64,000 nt of DNA from Sweltsa coloradensis (lineage: Eukaryota; Arthropoda; Insecta; Plecoptera; Chloroperlidae): contig JAMZAV010000805.1 in NCBI GenBank assembly GCA_024449915.1, forward strand, positions 1-64,000, in the 5' to 3' direction. A program made the position numbers and the translations under genes. The notes below the pieces were generated by a model. It saw nothing but the letters and a program-made list of their open reading frames with translations, was not told the origin of the DNA and searched no databases. Shown here piece after piece: positions 34,034 to 48,400 of the stretch (position 1 is the stretch's first letter; each line of letters starts with the position of its first letter).

Positions 34034-34106
34034 GGCCTAATAGCTCAGTTGGTAGAGCATCGGTACGTAAAGCCGGAGGTTCTGGGTTCGATCCCCAGTT
34101 AGAGCA
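34034..34106 (+). tRNA. tRNA-like sequence, Tyr(GTA) anticodon, probably not functional
   Basis: 73 nt with D arm GCTC-AGTTGGTA-GAGC, anticodon stem TCGGT/GCCGG with loop ACGTAAA (anticodon GTA, tyrosine), and T arm CTGGG-TTCGATC-CCCAG. The acceptor stem GGCCTAA/TTAGAGC has two mismatches, position 33 is C rather than the nearly universal T, and the intron usual in eukaryotic tRNA-Tyr is absent. It is more likely a tRNA pseudogene or SINE head than a working tRNA. Confidence 0.45.
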
Positions 34107-34149
34107 AACTTTTACAATATTTGCTATCGTTCAATTATAATAATATTAA

Positions 34150-34871
34150 TTGATGAGCGTAGCGAGCGAAGCGAAGATTCCATTTTACTACACTGGGGAA
34201 AAAATACGGAATGTTTTTTTTTCCTTTTTGTATTTTTGTCTGTTTGTTAACACGTAATTTAGAACTGCGACGTTTTTTAGCCCAATCGAAAAATTATTTC
34301 TCATTAAAATCGCAATTTTACGATTTTTTTTGATTTAAAAAAAAATTCTTCGACTTATAACACCTACATGCTTTATCCGATTGCAATGAGTTTTTCACAG
34401 AACCTTAATTTTATGATTTAATATAATTGTGAGAAATTTGAGCGCAATCGAAAAATTATTTCTAAATCACAATTTTACGATTTTTTTGATTTTTAATACA
34501 TTTCTTTGACTTATAACATCTATGTTTTATCCGATAATGATTTCTTCACAGAACCTTAAATTTATGAATTAATATATTGGTGTGCAATTTGAGCACAACC
34601 GAAAAATAATTTCTCATGAAAATCGCAATTTTACGCTGTTTTTCGTTTTTAAAAAAATTCTTCAACTTATAACACCTAGGCCTACATGCTTTATCCGATT
34701 GTAATGATATTTTTACAGAACCTCAATTTTATGAATTAATATATTGGTGTGAAATTTGAGCGCAATCGAAAAATAATTTCTCATGAAAATCACAATTTTA
34801 TGCTTTTTTTGTTTAAAAAAATTATGCTCATCCAACAACGTGCCTGAAAAAGCGTTTGCGAAGCTTCCTAG
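34150..34871 (+). mobile_element. Helentron-like element family A, four modules
   Basis: TTGATGAGCGTAGCGAGCGA at 34150 (one G lost) to CTTCCTAG at 34871, followed by T. The roughly 160-bp module (CGAAAAATTATTTC) starts at about 34287, 34449, 34600 and 34767. Confidence 0.8.
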
Positions 34872-36365
34872 TAATAAAAATAATATGTATTAATGAATGA
34901 ATACAATAATTATAACGTATTTTGCCAGTAATTCTACAGTATGTAATCCATTCTTCCATACCTTATCAACTATCATAAGTTCAAAAAATAATTTCTTTAG
35001 CTAATTATGTTTAGCCATATGTAATATCTTAAGATTGTTTAAACAAGCATGATTTGATTCTACAAATTTTTTATAAGAAAACAAATGTTTTAAGTTCAAG
35101 AAACTTTGATCCTAGCAACGGCCTTGATACATAATATTTATCAGCCATCACTATCCTATTAGACCTAGCCCGAGAATAGTCTTTATCTAAACGTTTAGTT
35201 CGGATACAGTTTTACGAGATAACATGCCTGGAAACAAGTCAAGTGCACATTGCATCTTGAATACTGTATAATACGTGTACACCATCGACCATAGCAAATC
35301 AAGGGGTTTAGTTGAAGGCCTATCTACTATACCCATCCCTTGATTTACTTCTGGACAAGGGTGTACGTGTACCTATGTTGGAAAAGGCATGGCTAGGAAG
35401 CTGAGGTACTGGTTTGGTCCAAAACTAACTAAGGTTTACACTGTGTCTTTTTCGATTGCACTTGCCGAGAGTTAGCGACGTCTTGGACGGCAATGTTGAC
35501 TACAAGTACAAACTACGAGTAGGTTAAAACAAATTGCGAATTCATAAACGCTGCATCGCCGATTTCCGTGAACACACGCCCTTAACACTCTATTGTTAAT
35601 AAGTACTTCAATTAGGAAAATGTGATGTTTTGTGATTATAAAAACACAAATTACATTGTAAATGTTAATGTGTTCTTTAATATACCGCAATTCCTCTGCC
35701 AGACTCGAGAATTGTTTTGGAAAAATTTAGGGGAATCACATTAAATTTGCATTTATTAAAATAGGATTCCATTGTTTTAGAAATAAGCTACATGCCTATT
35801 GTAAATATAAATTTTAAATTGAGGTATTTTTCTTTGGAAGCAGTTTTACAAAATTTGACAAGTGGAAAAAATACATTTTGAACCAGAATGAAGAGAGCTT
35901 TTTAATAAAATAAAATAATATCTTGGTTGGGTATGCATTGCAGTAGGGCCTTAGTCATCAATAACTCATAATAACCCATAGTATTTTTATTATGCTAAAT
36001 TAACGTTTGACGTGTTTCCATTCAAATAGTTTTATTTTCATTCCACATTAGACCTATTTATTAAATTATTTTCAAAGCATGTTTTGTGTTTTCCTTTATT
36101 ATTTATTTTAATTTTAAAGGGCATAAATGGATGCTTAGTTTTCATTTCTGGCACTTTTGGGTCTTTATTTCCAATGTCTTCTCATCAGCACTGGCTACTC
36201 CCACTCAGTTTCATGTCAACGACTCGAACAATCGTTACATCGTGTGTTACACTTGGACTTTGATGGACGCTTTATCTTAACTTAATGAGCCATATGATAT
36301 ATATAACCAACTGCTAACCATCCTTTCTGTCATATAATCCACAGCTATTCTCTCTTCTAGTGGAA
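34872..36365. other. no gene seen; upstream region of the kinase gene
   Basis: Non-coding. A 5' untranslated exon of the kinase gene may lie here or further upstream, because the sequence just before the start codon (CTATTCTCTCTTCTAG) looks like a splice acceptor. No TATA box or initiator could be assigned. Confidence 0.4.
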
Positions 36366-36443
36366 ATGCCTGTCTCTTCTAATCAACGCTCTGGCCCGTA
36401 CATTGGTGTTATAGATGAAGGGACAGAGACAGCAAGATTTGTG
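36366..36443 (+). CDS. kinase exon 1 (first phosphate loop)
   Basis: Encodes residues 1-26, ending [16 protein letters not shown]. The donor GTGAGT follows in phase 0. The loop should read DQGT(S/T)SSR; here Q is E and the next Thr/Ser is E. An acceptor-like TTCTAG five bases before the ATG suggests an upstream untranslated exon. Confidence 0.75.
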
Positions 36444-39400
36444 GTGAGTTTTGCATACAGTATTACAAACGTGAACTTTGTTTATCTAGGCCTAGTTGCA
36501 TTTTATTTAATGAGATTGTGTTAGGTATTTTCAATAACTTGCGTTTAGGCTAAAGTAGGTATTCATATTCAGTTTAGAGGCTACAGCTTTATATTATTGC
36601 CTACAGAATTAAATTACAAATTAAATTTTCTCTGACACATTTTAATTTTAGTAATACCTACATACCTAGCCTACATAATATATTTTGTTGATAATTTTTC
36701 CTATATAAATTGTTTATATACCTAGTAGGTAGGCTACCTTTTGTTCTCTTTCATGTATTTTGATGGTGTATTTAATTTGTGTTTGCAGACGACATATCTC
36801 TGACTGTAAATTAGCAAAAGAGACATATTTCTAAATGACCCAAAGGCAATTGATTTTCAATTTAAACCCCTGTTTCTTATCAATGATCAATATTCAAGGT
36901 AAAAGGCTCATTAGTCATTATACTGTAGATGAGTACTTAAAAGTTTAAAGATTTAAATTTGGAATAATTTTAGTTTATTATTTTGTTATTTACTATTATT
37001 ATTTGTGGCCACATTACAACAAAACAATGTCCTGCAAGTGCAATTTACCAAACCATAACAATACAACACATAATGCAACAGTACAGTACAATATAAAATT
37101 AAAATTAGGGACATAGGCCTACAGATGACTATAAAAATAATATAAACATGAATGGTTTACTTAAATTAAATATGTAAATCCCTTTTTTTATTTGGTACTT
37201 TATTTAATATGTGTTGTGGATGTTTTTATCAGAATTATACAATTCCATATAATTGTCTGCAACATTATATTATTATGATGATGCCAATGGTGATGTTTTA
37301 GTGGGTACCTATATGTGAGCAATTTCCTTGTCAATCAATGTCGTAGGTACATTTGTGATATTAGCCTTGTAGCTACAAGAGTGGAATTAGCATTACAAAA
37401 TGTTAACCTCCAGCTGTAATGCTTGGCAATGTATCTGGTTTTAGTTTGCTAAAAATAGTAGTGATAGTCAGTCACTATAATTACTAAGTAGTACTAGTAG
37501 GCCTACAAATAAATAGCATCCGTGAAACAAAATACATGTTGAAAGGGTAGGCTACATCAAACCAACACCGATAGCTTATTTGAGAAATCAAACAAGACAA
37601 ATACAAAATGTACACAAAATATAAATTGTATATGCATGAACCCATTTCAGGTTAGGACAAAAGTCAGTAGGCTACCATGCGGGATCAAGATACCTCCTAG
37701 TTCTATGTATGACAGGATTTTTGCCAGAAACATTATTGTAATAAACCTACATAAACAACATCGTGACCAATTAATACTATCTGGTCCACTTGATTGTTGG
37801 TGGTTCTTGGTGGTTCACTTGGTGAATTGTTGTCATTTGTCAGTCTTCTATGGATTTGCTACTGTTGGATACTGTTTCAGATTGCTTAATGTTAACCAGA
37901 TTTCTTCTCCCAGGCATCTACATTTTAAAAGTTTAGCTTTATCTCCTGCAAATTGCAATTTCCAATTCCAATTACTCTTGTGGGTCTATTTGGTTAGGTA
38001 AACAAGGTTTTAATTCAATCCCTTTAGACCTTAATGTTACATAAATGTTTGGAAATAAACCCCCAAAAACAACTTCTGTAATTATTTTAAATGTTAAAGA
38101 ACTTTGAGGATTTTTGAATTGTGAACAGGGCTCAAAATTAACGGCGGCTCGAGGCTGCCTAAACACTCTCGGGCTGTTCTGTGTTCCAGGCAGCCCACTT
38201 GGCTGCTGTCTAAAATTCCTAATTTCGAGCACTGATAGTGAATAAAATCCAAAAGTTTGTAGGCCTACCAAAATTAACATTAGAATCAAAATATTTTTTT
38301 ATTCCCTTACTTGATTTTTTCCTTTGATGGGTAAAGAAAGAAATATTTACGACATTTCTGGGACAAACCAAAATATTCTTGATTTTAGCTCTTTTTTACA
38401 TCTGTGTATTTTTAATGCTCTGACAAATGTCCTAATTATTGTCAACCATGAAACAAACTACACATAAGTTGCAGTGAGTGCATTCAACATTCGAAAACGG
38501 TTTAATTAAAAATTTAGTCATAATAAAATCAAAAAGTTTATGTACATGTTCATGTAGTTCATGTAGTGCAGCACTTGTGGGGCTTATGCCCTGTTGCCAA
38601 TAAAGATTACATACATGTGTTTATGTAAATTTGCACTCCGTGATGAAAAACTATTTCGGTAAGTTTCTACATTCTGGTACGCGATGCATGTCGATAAAAA
38701 AAAGCAAAATAAGGGAGCAAAGCACACACCCTCCAACAACACTACATCTCCATTCAACACTCAATTCTCTTTGATATACGAGTTGAGTACTATATAGAAA
38801 TTCAACTATCAAATTCAACAGGCTAGCCATATCATCATTTAGCAGTAGTTGAACAGTTGACAAGTAGATGCCTAAAACGTGTCATTGCAACGTGTACTTG
38901 CCTCAAAACATGTCAATGCACCCCTATTGGCTACTGCATATACAAGAACTTATCATCAACAGGTATATGAAGCACAGAACCCAACACAAATAGCAAGTCA
39001 TGCAGTCTCAATCTCTCAAAAGTACCCTCATGAGGGCTGGGTGGAGCAAGATCCGATGGAGATTATTGCAGCCGTCACAGAATGCATTTCGAAGGTTATG
39101 GACACCTTGAAGGGGAGGGGAATCGAGGCATCAGACATTGCAGCAATTGGCATTACCAACCAAAGAGAGACCACGATCTTGTGGGATAGATTGACTGGAG
39201 AGCCCCTCTACAATGCCATAGGTAAGTTTATAGATATACACTTTTACTTTTAAGATGCCTTGACGCTATAGGGCATGTCATCGTACTGTATAAATAAATA
39301 TTAACCATGCGTAGTACCAACAAAAAATCAGAGAAGTTTTATCAAGGCAATAGCATTCAATCAAATTAAGACTCATTCATCATCAAGTCAAATATTGCAT

Positions 39401-42400
39401 TCAACTTAAAACATATTGGGCATTCAGGAGTCTCCATAGCATTAGATAAGAAGCCCACCCAACACTCTTACCAGCTCTTACTTTAAGGTTCAACAATATT
39501 TTGTGAGATTTTATGAGAAGTGAAAAAGTGTTGTAGTTACTATGCTGTGTTACATGCCTCTCATGTCAATTTTACCATTTATATATCGCTTCTTATTTAT
39601 GTTTGTATGTAATTCTTATTGGATGAGCAAAGCGAAGACTTCAATTTCACTGATCCCCAAAATATGTAATTTGCTCGTGTGTTTATTTTGTTTTTTGTTT
39701 TTTACTTTTTTGTTTGTTTGTTTGTTTTTTGTCTGTTTGTTCGCTCTCTACCGGTTAAACGGCATATGCGATCTTGATGAAAATTGGAGGGGACCTTCGA
39801 AATCTCTGAACTTAGACCTGCCACGTTTTTGGGTACATTCGAAGAAATATTTCTCATGAATATCGTACTTTTCCGATTTTCCCGATTTTTAATGCAATAT
39901 TTTCGTGACATTTGGGCCGATTCTGACCAAACGGGTGGGGCTACGAGGTTCATATTTTACATGGACATTAAGCTTATGGTGATGTAGTACCTTTTGAAAG
40001 AAAAAGTTGAAAAATTTAGCCAGAATCCATAGAAATACCGGTAAAGGTTTTAATATAATTTTTTTGAGATATATAATAAGTACAATTAACAAGTAACAAT
40101 AGAAACTTGACAACAATCACCTACAATGCATTCAAAAAGCACTTGCAAAAGTAAAGAGATCCCACGCAAACTAAAAACTTACATAAAAGCTCATCCACCA
40201 ACGCGACTAAAACAAGCATTTGCGAAGCGGCCTAGTTTATTACTAGGAAACGCTCAGTTGGACGCGTTGATAAGCGAGCACGTGCTATAGCTAGACCCAC
40301 ATTGCACATTTTTTTAAATTTTAAAATTTGCTACGTTTGCTGTCCACAGGGCCATGTTACCAATATTATTTATTATTGCCAAGGTATTTGGGTAAACCCC
40401 TGTGTAAAACTTTACTTTGTGGATAAAATCCACCGCCATCTAGAGGACCTTGACTCCTTGGGAAAACTATTTAAACTCTTTGGTGACAAATAATAGACTG
40501 CTTCCTCGAAAGTATTTTGATTACTTCGAGGTGGCAGTGCATTAGAAACTTTGCGCGTCTTTTCGTTGCCATGGCAACGTTACTTTTGTTATAATGTAAT
40601 TTCCATCTACACTACTTATCGGATCAAAATAAAATTAACATATTCGTGACCGGACGGACATTCTAAATGATTTGGCTATCTCAGATTTTGTCGCCGTTTA
40701 GTTTGAAAAAAAAACTTTCGATTAACTTTAATGTAACTTTTTAACTTTTTGAACGATTTTGCCACAAAACTAATGGCATTCAATCGAGAACGAAGCTTGC
40801 GGATGGTGAAAATTTCAACTCGATCCGAGCCTCCGTTCGAACGTTATCGCGAGACATACAAACAAACAAAAAACAAACAAACAAACAAACAAACAAAAAA
40901 AAACAAAACCAGTGAATAATTTTTCCGGCAGAGTCAAATGGAAACGCTCGCTTCGCTCGCTTAATAATCATGTGTGATTGTGTCGATTTGCTTCTTGTAC
41001 CGGTACGTTAACATTTTGTTTAGGCCCTATTGTTATTCTCAAATTATCCAATTGTTGTTTTATGTACTTGTAGGTACTAGTATTGATTTTTGAAAGCACA
41101 CCATAGTAAATTTGTCGATGTGATGTTTTATGTAAGCATATATTCGTTTTTTTCTAGCCTGACACCATTTTAGTATATTTTTCTTAATATTAGGTCTTCT
41201 TATTGTGTTTTAACTGCATTCTATATATTTTGCATGTATTCAATTTGTTTTAGTAGATTCGTCAATAACAATATTATTAAGAGTATTCATCACACATTCA
41301 ATGGAACTCGAGCGCTTGGCGCGTGTTATTTAGATTTCCTCAGTTCACATAATAATTAGAAATATGTGTTAATGTTGGAACATAGTTTAATCCACGTTGA
41401 AGGTTGTTGATAATTTGCAACGGTCTTACATGTAAACTAAAACATAAAAACATCTTCTGGAACAGAAAAACAAGGAAAATTCATTTTTTGAGGTTGAGGT
41501 TAGTTTACATGTTAGACCGTTGAAAATTATCAACAACCTTCAATGTGGATTGAACTATGTTACAATATTAACACAAATTTTCATGATTGTTATGTGAACT
41601 GAGGAAATGTAAATAACACGCGCCAAGCGCTCAAGTTCCGTTGAATGTGTGACGAATACTCTTAAGCAATTTTTTTCAATTAATGTAGCCTATATTAATC
41701 AATTAGCCATTCTCTTGCAGGTTCTCTTTTGTGCTTGCTCCATGTTCTTTTATTAGAGTTTTCCTATTGTGTTTCTGATTGTAAAAAGTTTTATTGACGC
41801 ACCTTAACAAAGCCATTGTAAAAGAACAATGGCAATCGTTCTCTGTCAATAACAGCTCAATAAAACACAAGTATACAGCTTCACTTTTATATTGCTGAGA
41901 AGTCTAGTGCCCACACTTTACATGGACCACTGTTTACATGCAAGCTATTACATTCTAGTAACTTTTAATTACACTACACTATCTTGTATTTACTCTTCAA
42001 AACTTTATGGGATTAAGCAAGCATCAATTACCCTATAAATTTAAATTGAGATTAGGTGATGTTGATTTACAAGGGCCTAATCCTATTAGATAATAATAAA
42101 TTAATTTTCATTGATAAGCCTGGTTATGTTTTATGTAGGGCCTACCAATGTTATTTGTTTTTTGACTTCATAAGTAATTAATTATTATTAGTAGTATACT
42201 AGGCATTGCAACTATATAGTATTTAATATAATATTAATTAATATTATATAAAATTGATAGCAACCGGCGGTTAAAAAGGTTCGAACTCAGAACTCCAACT
42301 CTACATAGGTCCACCGATGCTTTTTTAAATTAAAACATTATTACATTATTGTAATTTTGTTAGGCTATTCTTAAACATTCCTAATGAAATACAGTTCATT

Positions 42401-45400
42401 GTTTTGTATGCCTTTTATGTCATTGTCCTCCTTTTTACTTTGCAAATGGTAAATAATATTTTTTTCAGGCTTAATGTGAGACATTGTATTAAGACATAGC
42501 TGGTGATTGTGGCATTAAAATATCCGTAATGAATAAGGGATAGGTAAACAAATAGTTTTCACAGCAGTAATGCAAAATTGGTTCTGAAAGCTATGATAAT
42601 AATATGTCCAAATTGTGATAACTTACACTCTCAATACTGTGCAGTTTGAATAATTTAATCTTTTTTGTTTCAGTATGGTCAGATATCCGGACGGACTCCA
42701 CTGTTGATGCTATCCTGTCCAAAGTTCCGGACAACTGTACGGATGCCTTAATGCCCCTGTGTGGTCTTCCTATTAGTCCTTATTTTAGTGCCATCAAGAT
42801 ACGCTGGCTCATTGACAACGTGCCTGCAATTCGAAATGCAATAGCAAAAAAGAGATGCTGTTTTGGTACAGTCGACTCTTGGATTGTTTGGGTAAGCTGT
42901 TTGTCTCTCCTTATGTTATTCTTATTATTTAACTTACTTTGTACAAAGTTGATAGAACAGAATGCGTAAAGACATCATCATACTAACAAAACAACTAAAA
43001 CGACAATACAAAGCATTTTGTAACGTTGTTTGTAAATGTGTTTACTCTCTTGGTGCACTTACTCCACTTCAGTAAAGCCATTGATACCCAATATCTTTAT
43101 GTCAGTTGTAGGCTATGTTGAAGATTAGCTAGTCTTTATTCCCCATAATTATACATTATTTTATTTATTTAACGTCTGTACTACTATACAGTTACAAAAA
43201 CTGATTTACAAAGGAGAACACAATGGACATAGAAGAGTACATAATTCTTGAAGAACACGTATTGCAGTTTCAATGGGATTTAATTACTTGTACAATTATT
43301 ATTATTATTACTACTATTATTATTGAAGAAGTACAGAAGAGCGTAGATAGATGGAATGAGGAAACACTGAAGTTTAACATGAAAATAAGCATTGAAAAGA
43401 GTGAAACATTAATAGTAAGGAAGAAAAGTAAACAAAATCAAAAGAAGATAATACTACGGGGTGAAGAGCTGGCCATTGCAGAAGCATTTAAATACCTCGG
43501 AAGTATACTAACAAAGGACGCAAAAATAGATGCTGAAATATCAAGGAGAATTATATTAGCAGACAAATTTTACCAAAGTGTACGTAAACTATTATGGAAA
43601 GAAGAAATATCATCCAGGTGCAAGATGTTATTGTACAAAATGTATTTCCTCCCAATAATATCATATGCATCCGTGACATGGACAATAGGAGACAAGGAAG
43701 ACAGAAGATTACAAGCAGCAAAGATGAAATTTTTAAGAAGTTCTGTAGCCTTAACAAAAATAGACAAATGGTACTGGAAGCAATAAAACAATAAAGAAAC
43801 AATACTAGGAGTGGAAAGTTTAACGAAATACATATGGAAAAGAAGACTCAGGTGTTGAGACATGTAAGGAAACTGAAGCAAGACAGAATTCCCAAGACGA
43901 ATTTGACAAGTACATGTGGGGAGAATGCTGCAAGAGTTGGTCGCGCCATGAGATAGATGGGCGTGCACCAAATAAAAGACACACATTGAAGAAAGAGCAA
44001 AAATCATGGATACAGAATTAACTGAGAAAGACTCTAAGGATAGAACATAAATGGAGAGAACTGTAGAAAGCCTGTCATAAAGACATCTGAAGTAGTGAGG
44101 TGTGTTGAGCTGGCTAGCAAACACTTGAAAAGTCACACACGAGAAATTTGATACGTACCCCGGGCCTGACTTATTTTGAACACGTGGTTTTGATTATTAT
44201 TATTATTATTATTATTATTGTTTATTTAATTGTTATTATTATTATTATTACTACTATTATTATTATTATTACTATTATTATTATTGTTATTATTATTTTA
44301 ATTATTATTATTATTATTATTATGTTTATTCTTTTTGTTTCAGAACTTAACAGGTGGCAAAAATGGAGGCCTTCACATCACTGATGTCACAAATGCTTCT
44401 CGAACCATGCTAATGAACATTGAAACATTAAAATGGGACTCTTGTCTGTGTAGATATTTTAACATTCCCATGACATTGCTTCCCGAAATACATAGCTCTT
44501 CTGAAATATATGGAAAAATTACCACAAAGCCATTAAAAGGAATTCCAATTTCAGGGGTAAGTCATTATTATTTATTGATACTTAGTATGTATTGTATATT
44601 GGTAACATTACTATGGATTAGGATATCCTATCTTTTACTTAGTTCTTTAGTTTACAGAGAACACCAATAACTAACCTACTGTCGAACCCATGGTGCGTGA
44701 ATAATCTTTGCTGTTAAAGTGCCCTAAAACTACTAATACTCGAACCTATAGTATTTGAGGTGCCTCATATCAATAGGCTATTTCATTTGCATATATAATT
44801 TAGATTAAAGTTAAACATATTTATCTTTTAGAGAATAAAATGCCCCGAATCCAAATATCGCATTGTTTTATATTAAAAAAATCATTTGATATAGATAAGT
44901 GGCTTTTAGCTTCCTATTTTAGAACATACTGTGGAAGACGCTATCATTTGTCATTCCATTATGACATAATTGGGCCGATGACTCCATTCAAAGATATGAT
45001 TTTGTCTCAATTTTATTCAAGATTTCACACAACTGCATTGTACTCGGCTATGCACACCGATTGAAAATGGATTCTTACATTACTTGTTAACGTATTCAGA
45101 AGGACACGATGAAGAATAAAGATAAGATTTTATCAACTAGGAAAACGCTAAAGTCCCGCCGCATTGATGGATGAGCTTTTTAAAGTTTTTAGTTTGCATG
45201 GGATATCTTTACTTTTGCAAGTTCTTTGTTTTGCTGCCTACGCATTGTAGGTGATTGTTGTCAAGTTTCTTTTGTTACCTGTCAATTGGTATTATTTACC
45301 GTAAAAAACTTATATTAAAAGCTTTATTTCTATGGATTCTGGCTAACTATTTAAACTTTTTTCTTTTAAAAGGTACTACATCACCATAACCTTAATGTCC

Positions 45401-48400
45401 ATGTATAATATGAACGTTGTAGCCCCACCCGTTTGGTCAGAATTGGCCCAAATGGCACGAAAATATCGCACAAAAAATCAAAAAACTTATATTAAAAGCT
45501 TTATTTCTATGGATTCTGGCTAACTTTTTCAACTTTTTTTTTCAAAAGGTACTACATCACCATAACCTCAATGTCCATGTATAATATGAACGTTGTAGCC
45601 CCACCCGTTTGGTCAGAATTGGCCCAAATGTCACGAAAATATCGCACTAAAAATCGAAAAAAATCGTAAAAGTACGATATTCATGAGAAATATTTCTTCG
45701 ATTGTACCCAAAAACAATACACCTCTAAGTTCAGAGATTTCGAAGGTCCTGTCAAATTTTCATCAAGATCGGATATGCCGTTTGCCTGGTAGAGAGTTAA
45801 CAAACAGACAGAAAAACAAACAAAAAAAAAAAAAAAAACACCCGAGCTAAATTTTTTGGGGGTCAGTGAAATTGAAGTCTTCGCTTCGCTCATCCAATAA
45901 AACACAAAAACTGAGATCCTGTAAGATGATGATGGGCCTGGAGCAAAGAGATGGTAGGCCTAGAGCGTGGCCCAGAGCTTGCCAAAACTGCGCCACCTCA
46001 GTCTGTTGCATTGTTGTCGAGGGATAATCCGAAGCCCTTGTTAGCCCAAAGATATTATTTTCCCGTTATACTGCGCAGCATAAGGAAGGCCTTGGGTACT
46101 GTAGGATAGGGCCTCATTAAGTCACTTTTGTTAGGGCCTATAGAGTTTTAACGCATGGTTTTGTGCATGATTTTAACCCCATATTGCTCCCAGTTTTCTC
46201 AAAAATTTTAGAAAAATTAACACATAACAGGCTATTGGAATTCATTGCAACACACAATATATTGAACAAATCACAGCACGGGTTCCAAAAAAATAAATCT
46301 ACTTTAACAGCATTATGGGATCTTGAAAATCATATTCTAAATGCACTTGATGAGCGAAAATATGCATTGGGAATATTCTGTGATTTGAGTAAGGCGTTTG
46401 ATTGTGTAGACCATAATATACTGTTAAGGAAACTGGAACGATATGGCATTAAAGGGACACCTCTGAAGTGGTTGTCATCCTACCTTAAGTCTAGAAAACA
46501 AAGAGTGAAAATAAGTCACTCAAATACAAATGGGAAAACTGAAGTTTACCATTCTGAATGGCTTGAAGTCGAATCGGGCGTTCCCCAGGGGTCCATACTA
46601 GGACCACTGTTATTCATACTATTTATAAATGATCTCCCAGTGTACATACAAAATTTAAATAAGAACCTAAAGGAACTAATAAAGATAATTCTTTATGCAG
46701 ATGACATATCTGCCTTAATAACAAGTGATAATCTAGCAATTTTAGAACAACTTTCAAATGTAATAGCGAATCAAATACACCAATGGTTAATGGCAAACAT
46801 ACTTGGATTAAATAAAGAAAAAACTAACTATATTCAGTTTCATGTATATCAGAAAAATATTAACAAAGTTGATTTAAATATTTCTAATACCAAACTAAAT
46901 CAGGTAATCACATTAAAATTGTTGGGCATTAAAGTTGATGATACACTTAGCTGGTGTCAACACATAGCAGCACTTAGCCCTAAACTGGGCTCTGCATGCT
47001 ATGCATTACGCGTTATAACTGAAACTTCCGGGAAAACTACGGCAAAACTAGCATATCATGCCTATTTTGAGGCCCACATTCGTTATGGAATACCACTGTG
47101 GGGTAATTCATCGCAGTCTCTCCAATTATTTGTGATTCAAAAAAGGGCGGTAAGGATATTAGCTGGAATTGGATATAAGGATTCTTGCAAACCTGCATTT
47201 AAGAACTTAAATATTCTTACTCTTCCAGGTCTTTACATTTATGAAGTTTTAGCTCTGATAATCAAAAATAGAATCAAATGCCACTAAATAACTCTATACA
47301 CATACACAATACTAGACAAAAGGGCAATTTCCATGTACCAGCTGTACGTACTTCTAAATGTAAAAATGGTTCTTATATGATGGGAATAAAACTTTTTAAC
47401 TGTTTGCCAAAAGAAATCAGGAACATTTCAGAAATAAATAAATAATTAAATTCCATAAAACTATACCTAATAAATGGTGTATTTTACAATGTGGATGATT
47501 TTATAAGGAGTGGAAACAGACAAGTAAGGTAGGCTACGATTTTTATTATCTTACAGGACTTTTATTTGTACCGTATTTAGGCCTATTCATTCTGTAAATG
47601 TTTGAACTTATACTATCATTGCTATTACCGGTATGTTATGTGTAGGCCTATGTGTATGTTATGTGTATGTATGTTATGTTATGTAGTACATTTACATATT
47701 GTGTTGATATATTTTAATTTTACTACATTTTAGATTTAAAATTATGACAAATCCAGATCCTATACTTTTGTACTTACGTGAAGTCTTTGGATGCTAATAA
47801 AAATGAAATGAAATGAATCGTCATTTTTCAAACAAGATTTTTAATTATCTTTTATTATATTTATTATACATTAAGCCATAAGGGCTTCGGTCGGAATCGG
47901 GCGTGGTCAGGGGTAGAGTGGGTGACCGCTCTGCCCTGAAACTCACGTACGCGTACGTGCTCACGTTTGAGCAGATGGAGGGTTCGAAAGTTAGTGTAAC
48001 GGCTTCGTTCTCCTCGACGTCTGCTCGGCAGTCCGGGTTAGTGGAGGAACCTATATGACTGTCAAAGTTACACCGTCCTTTCGGATGGGACGTTAAGCCG
48101 TTGGTCCCCTTGGCACTTTTCGAAAGGAGTAGGCTACCTGCCGGTACCGGGTTTCCCTTCCTTCCTTCTGTTCATACTTCATCCTCATCTATCACCACTC
48201 ATCGTCTCGAATAGCCAAAGTGCATTTATATGAGACGTTAAGCAATATCCAATCCAATCCAATCAAAGGGCTTCAAAATTTGTTTTGAAATGGTTTATAA
48301 ATGTAGAATCATAAGAGCAAATTGAAAAAAAAATTATTAATGTCATGCAAATAGTCTATTGCTATTTTGAATTAATCAGTTTCCCTAGACAAATCCCAGA

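Larger units (their letters stand above)
46163..47816 (+). mobile_element. 5'-truncated LINE (Jockey/CR1-like RT) in intron 4
   Basis: Begins abruptly inside the RT domain at about 46180 and ends at about 47816 in GAAATGAAATGAA, a short-repeat tail of the sort seen at LINE 3' ends. Coding is described in the next two entries. The 3' untranslated part carries TATG repeats at about 47640-47690. Same strand as the kinase gene. Confidence 0.7.
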
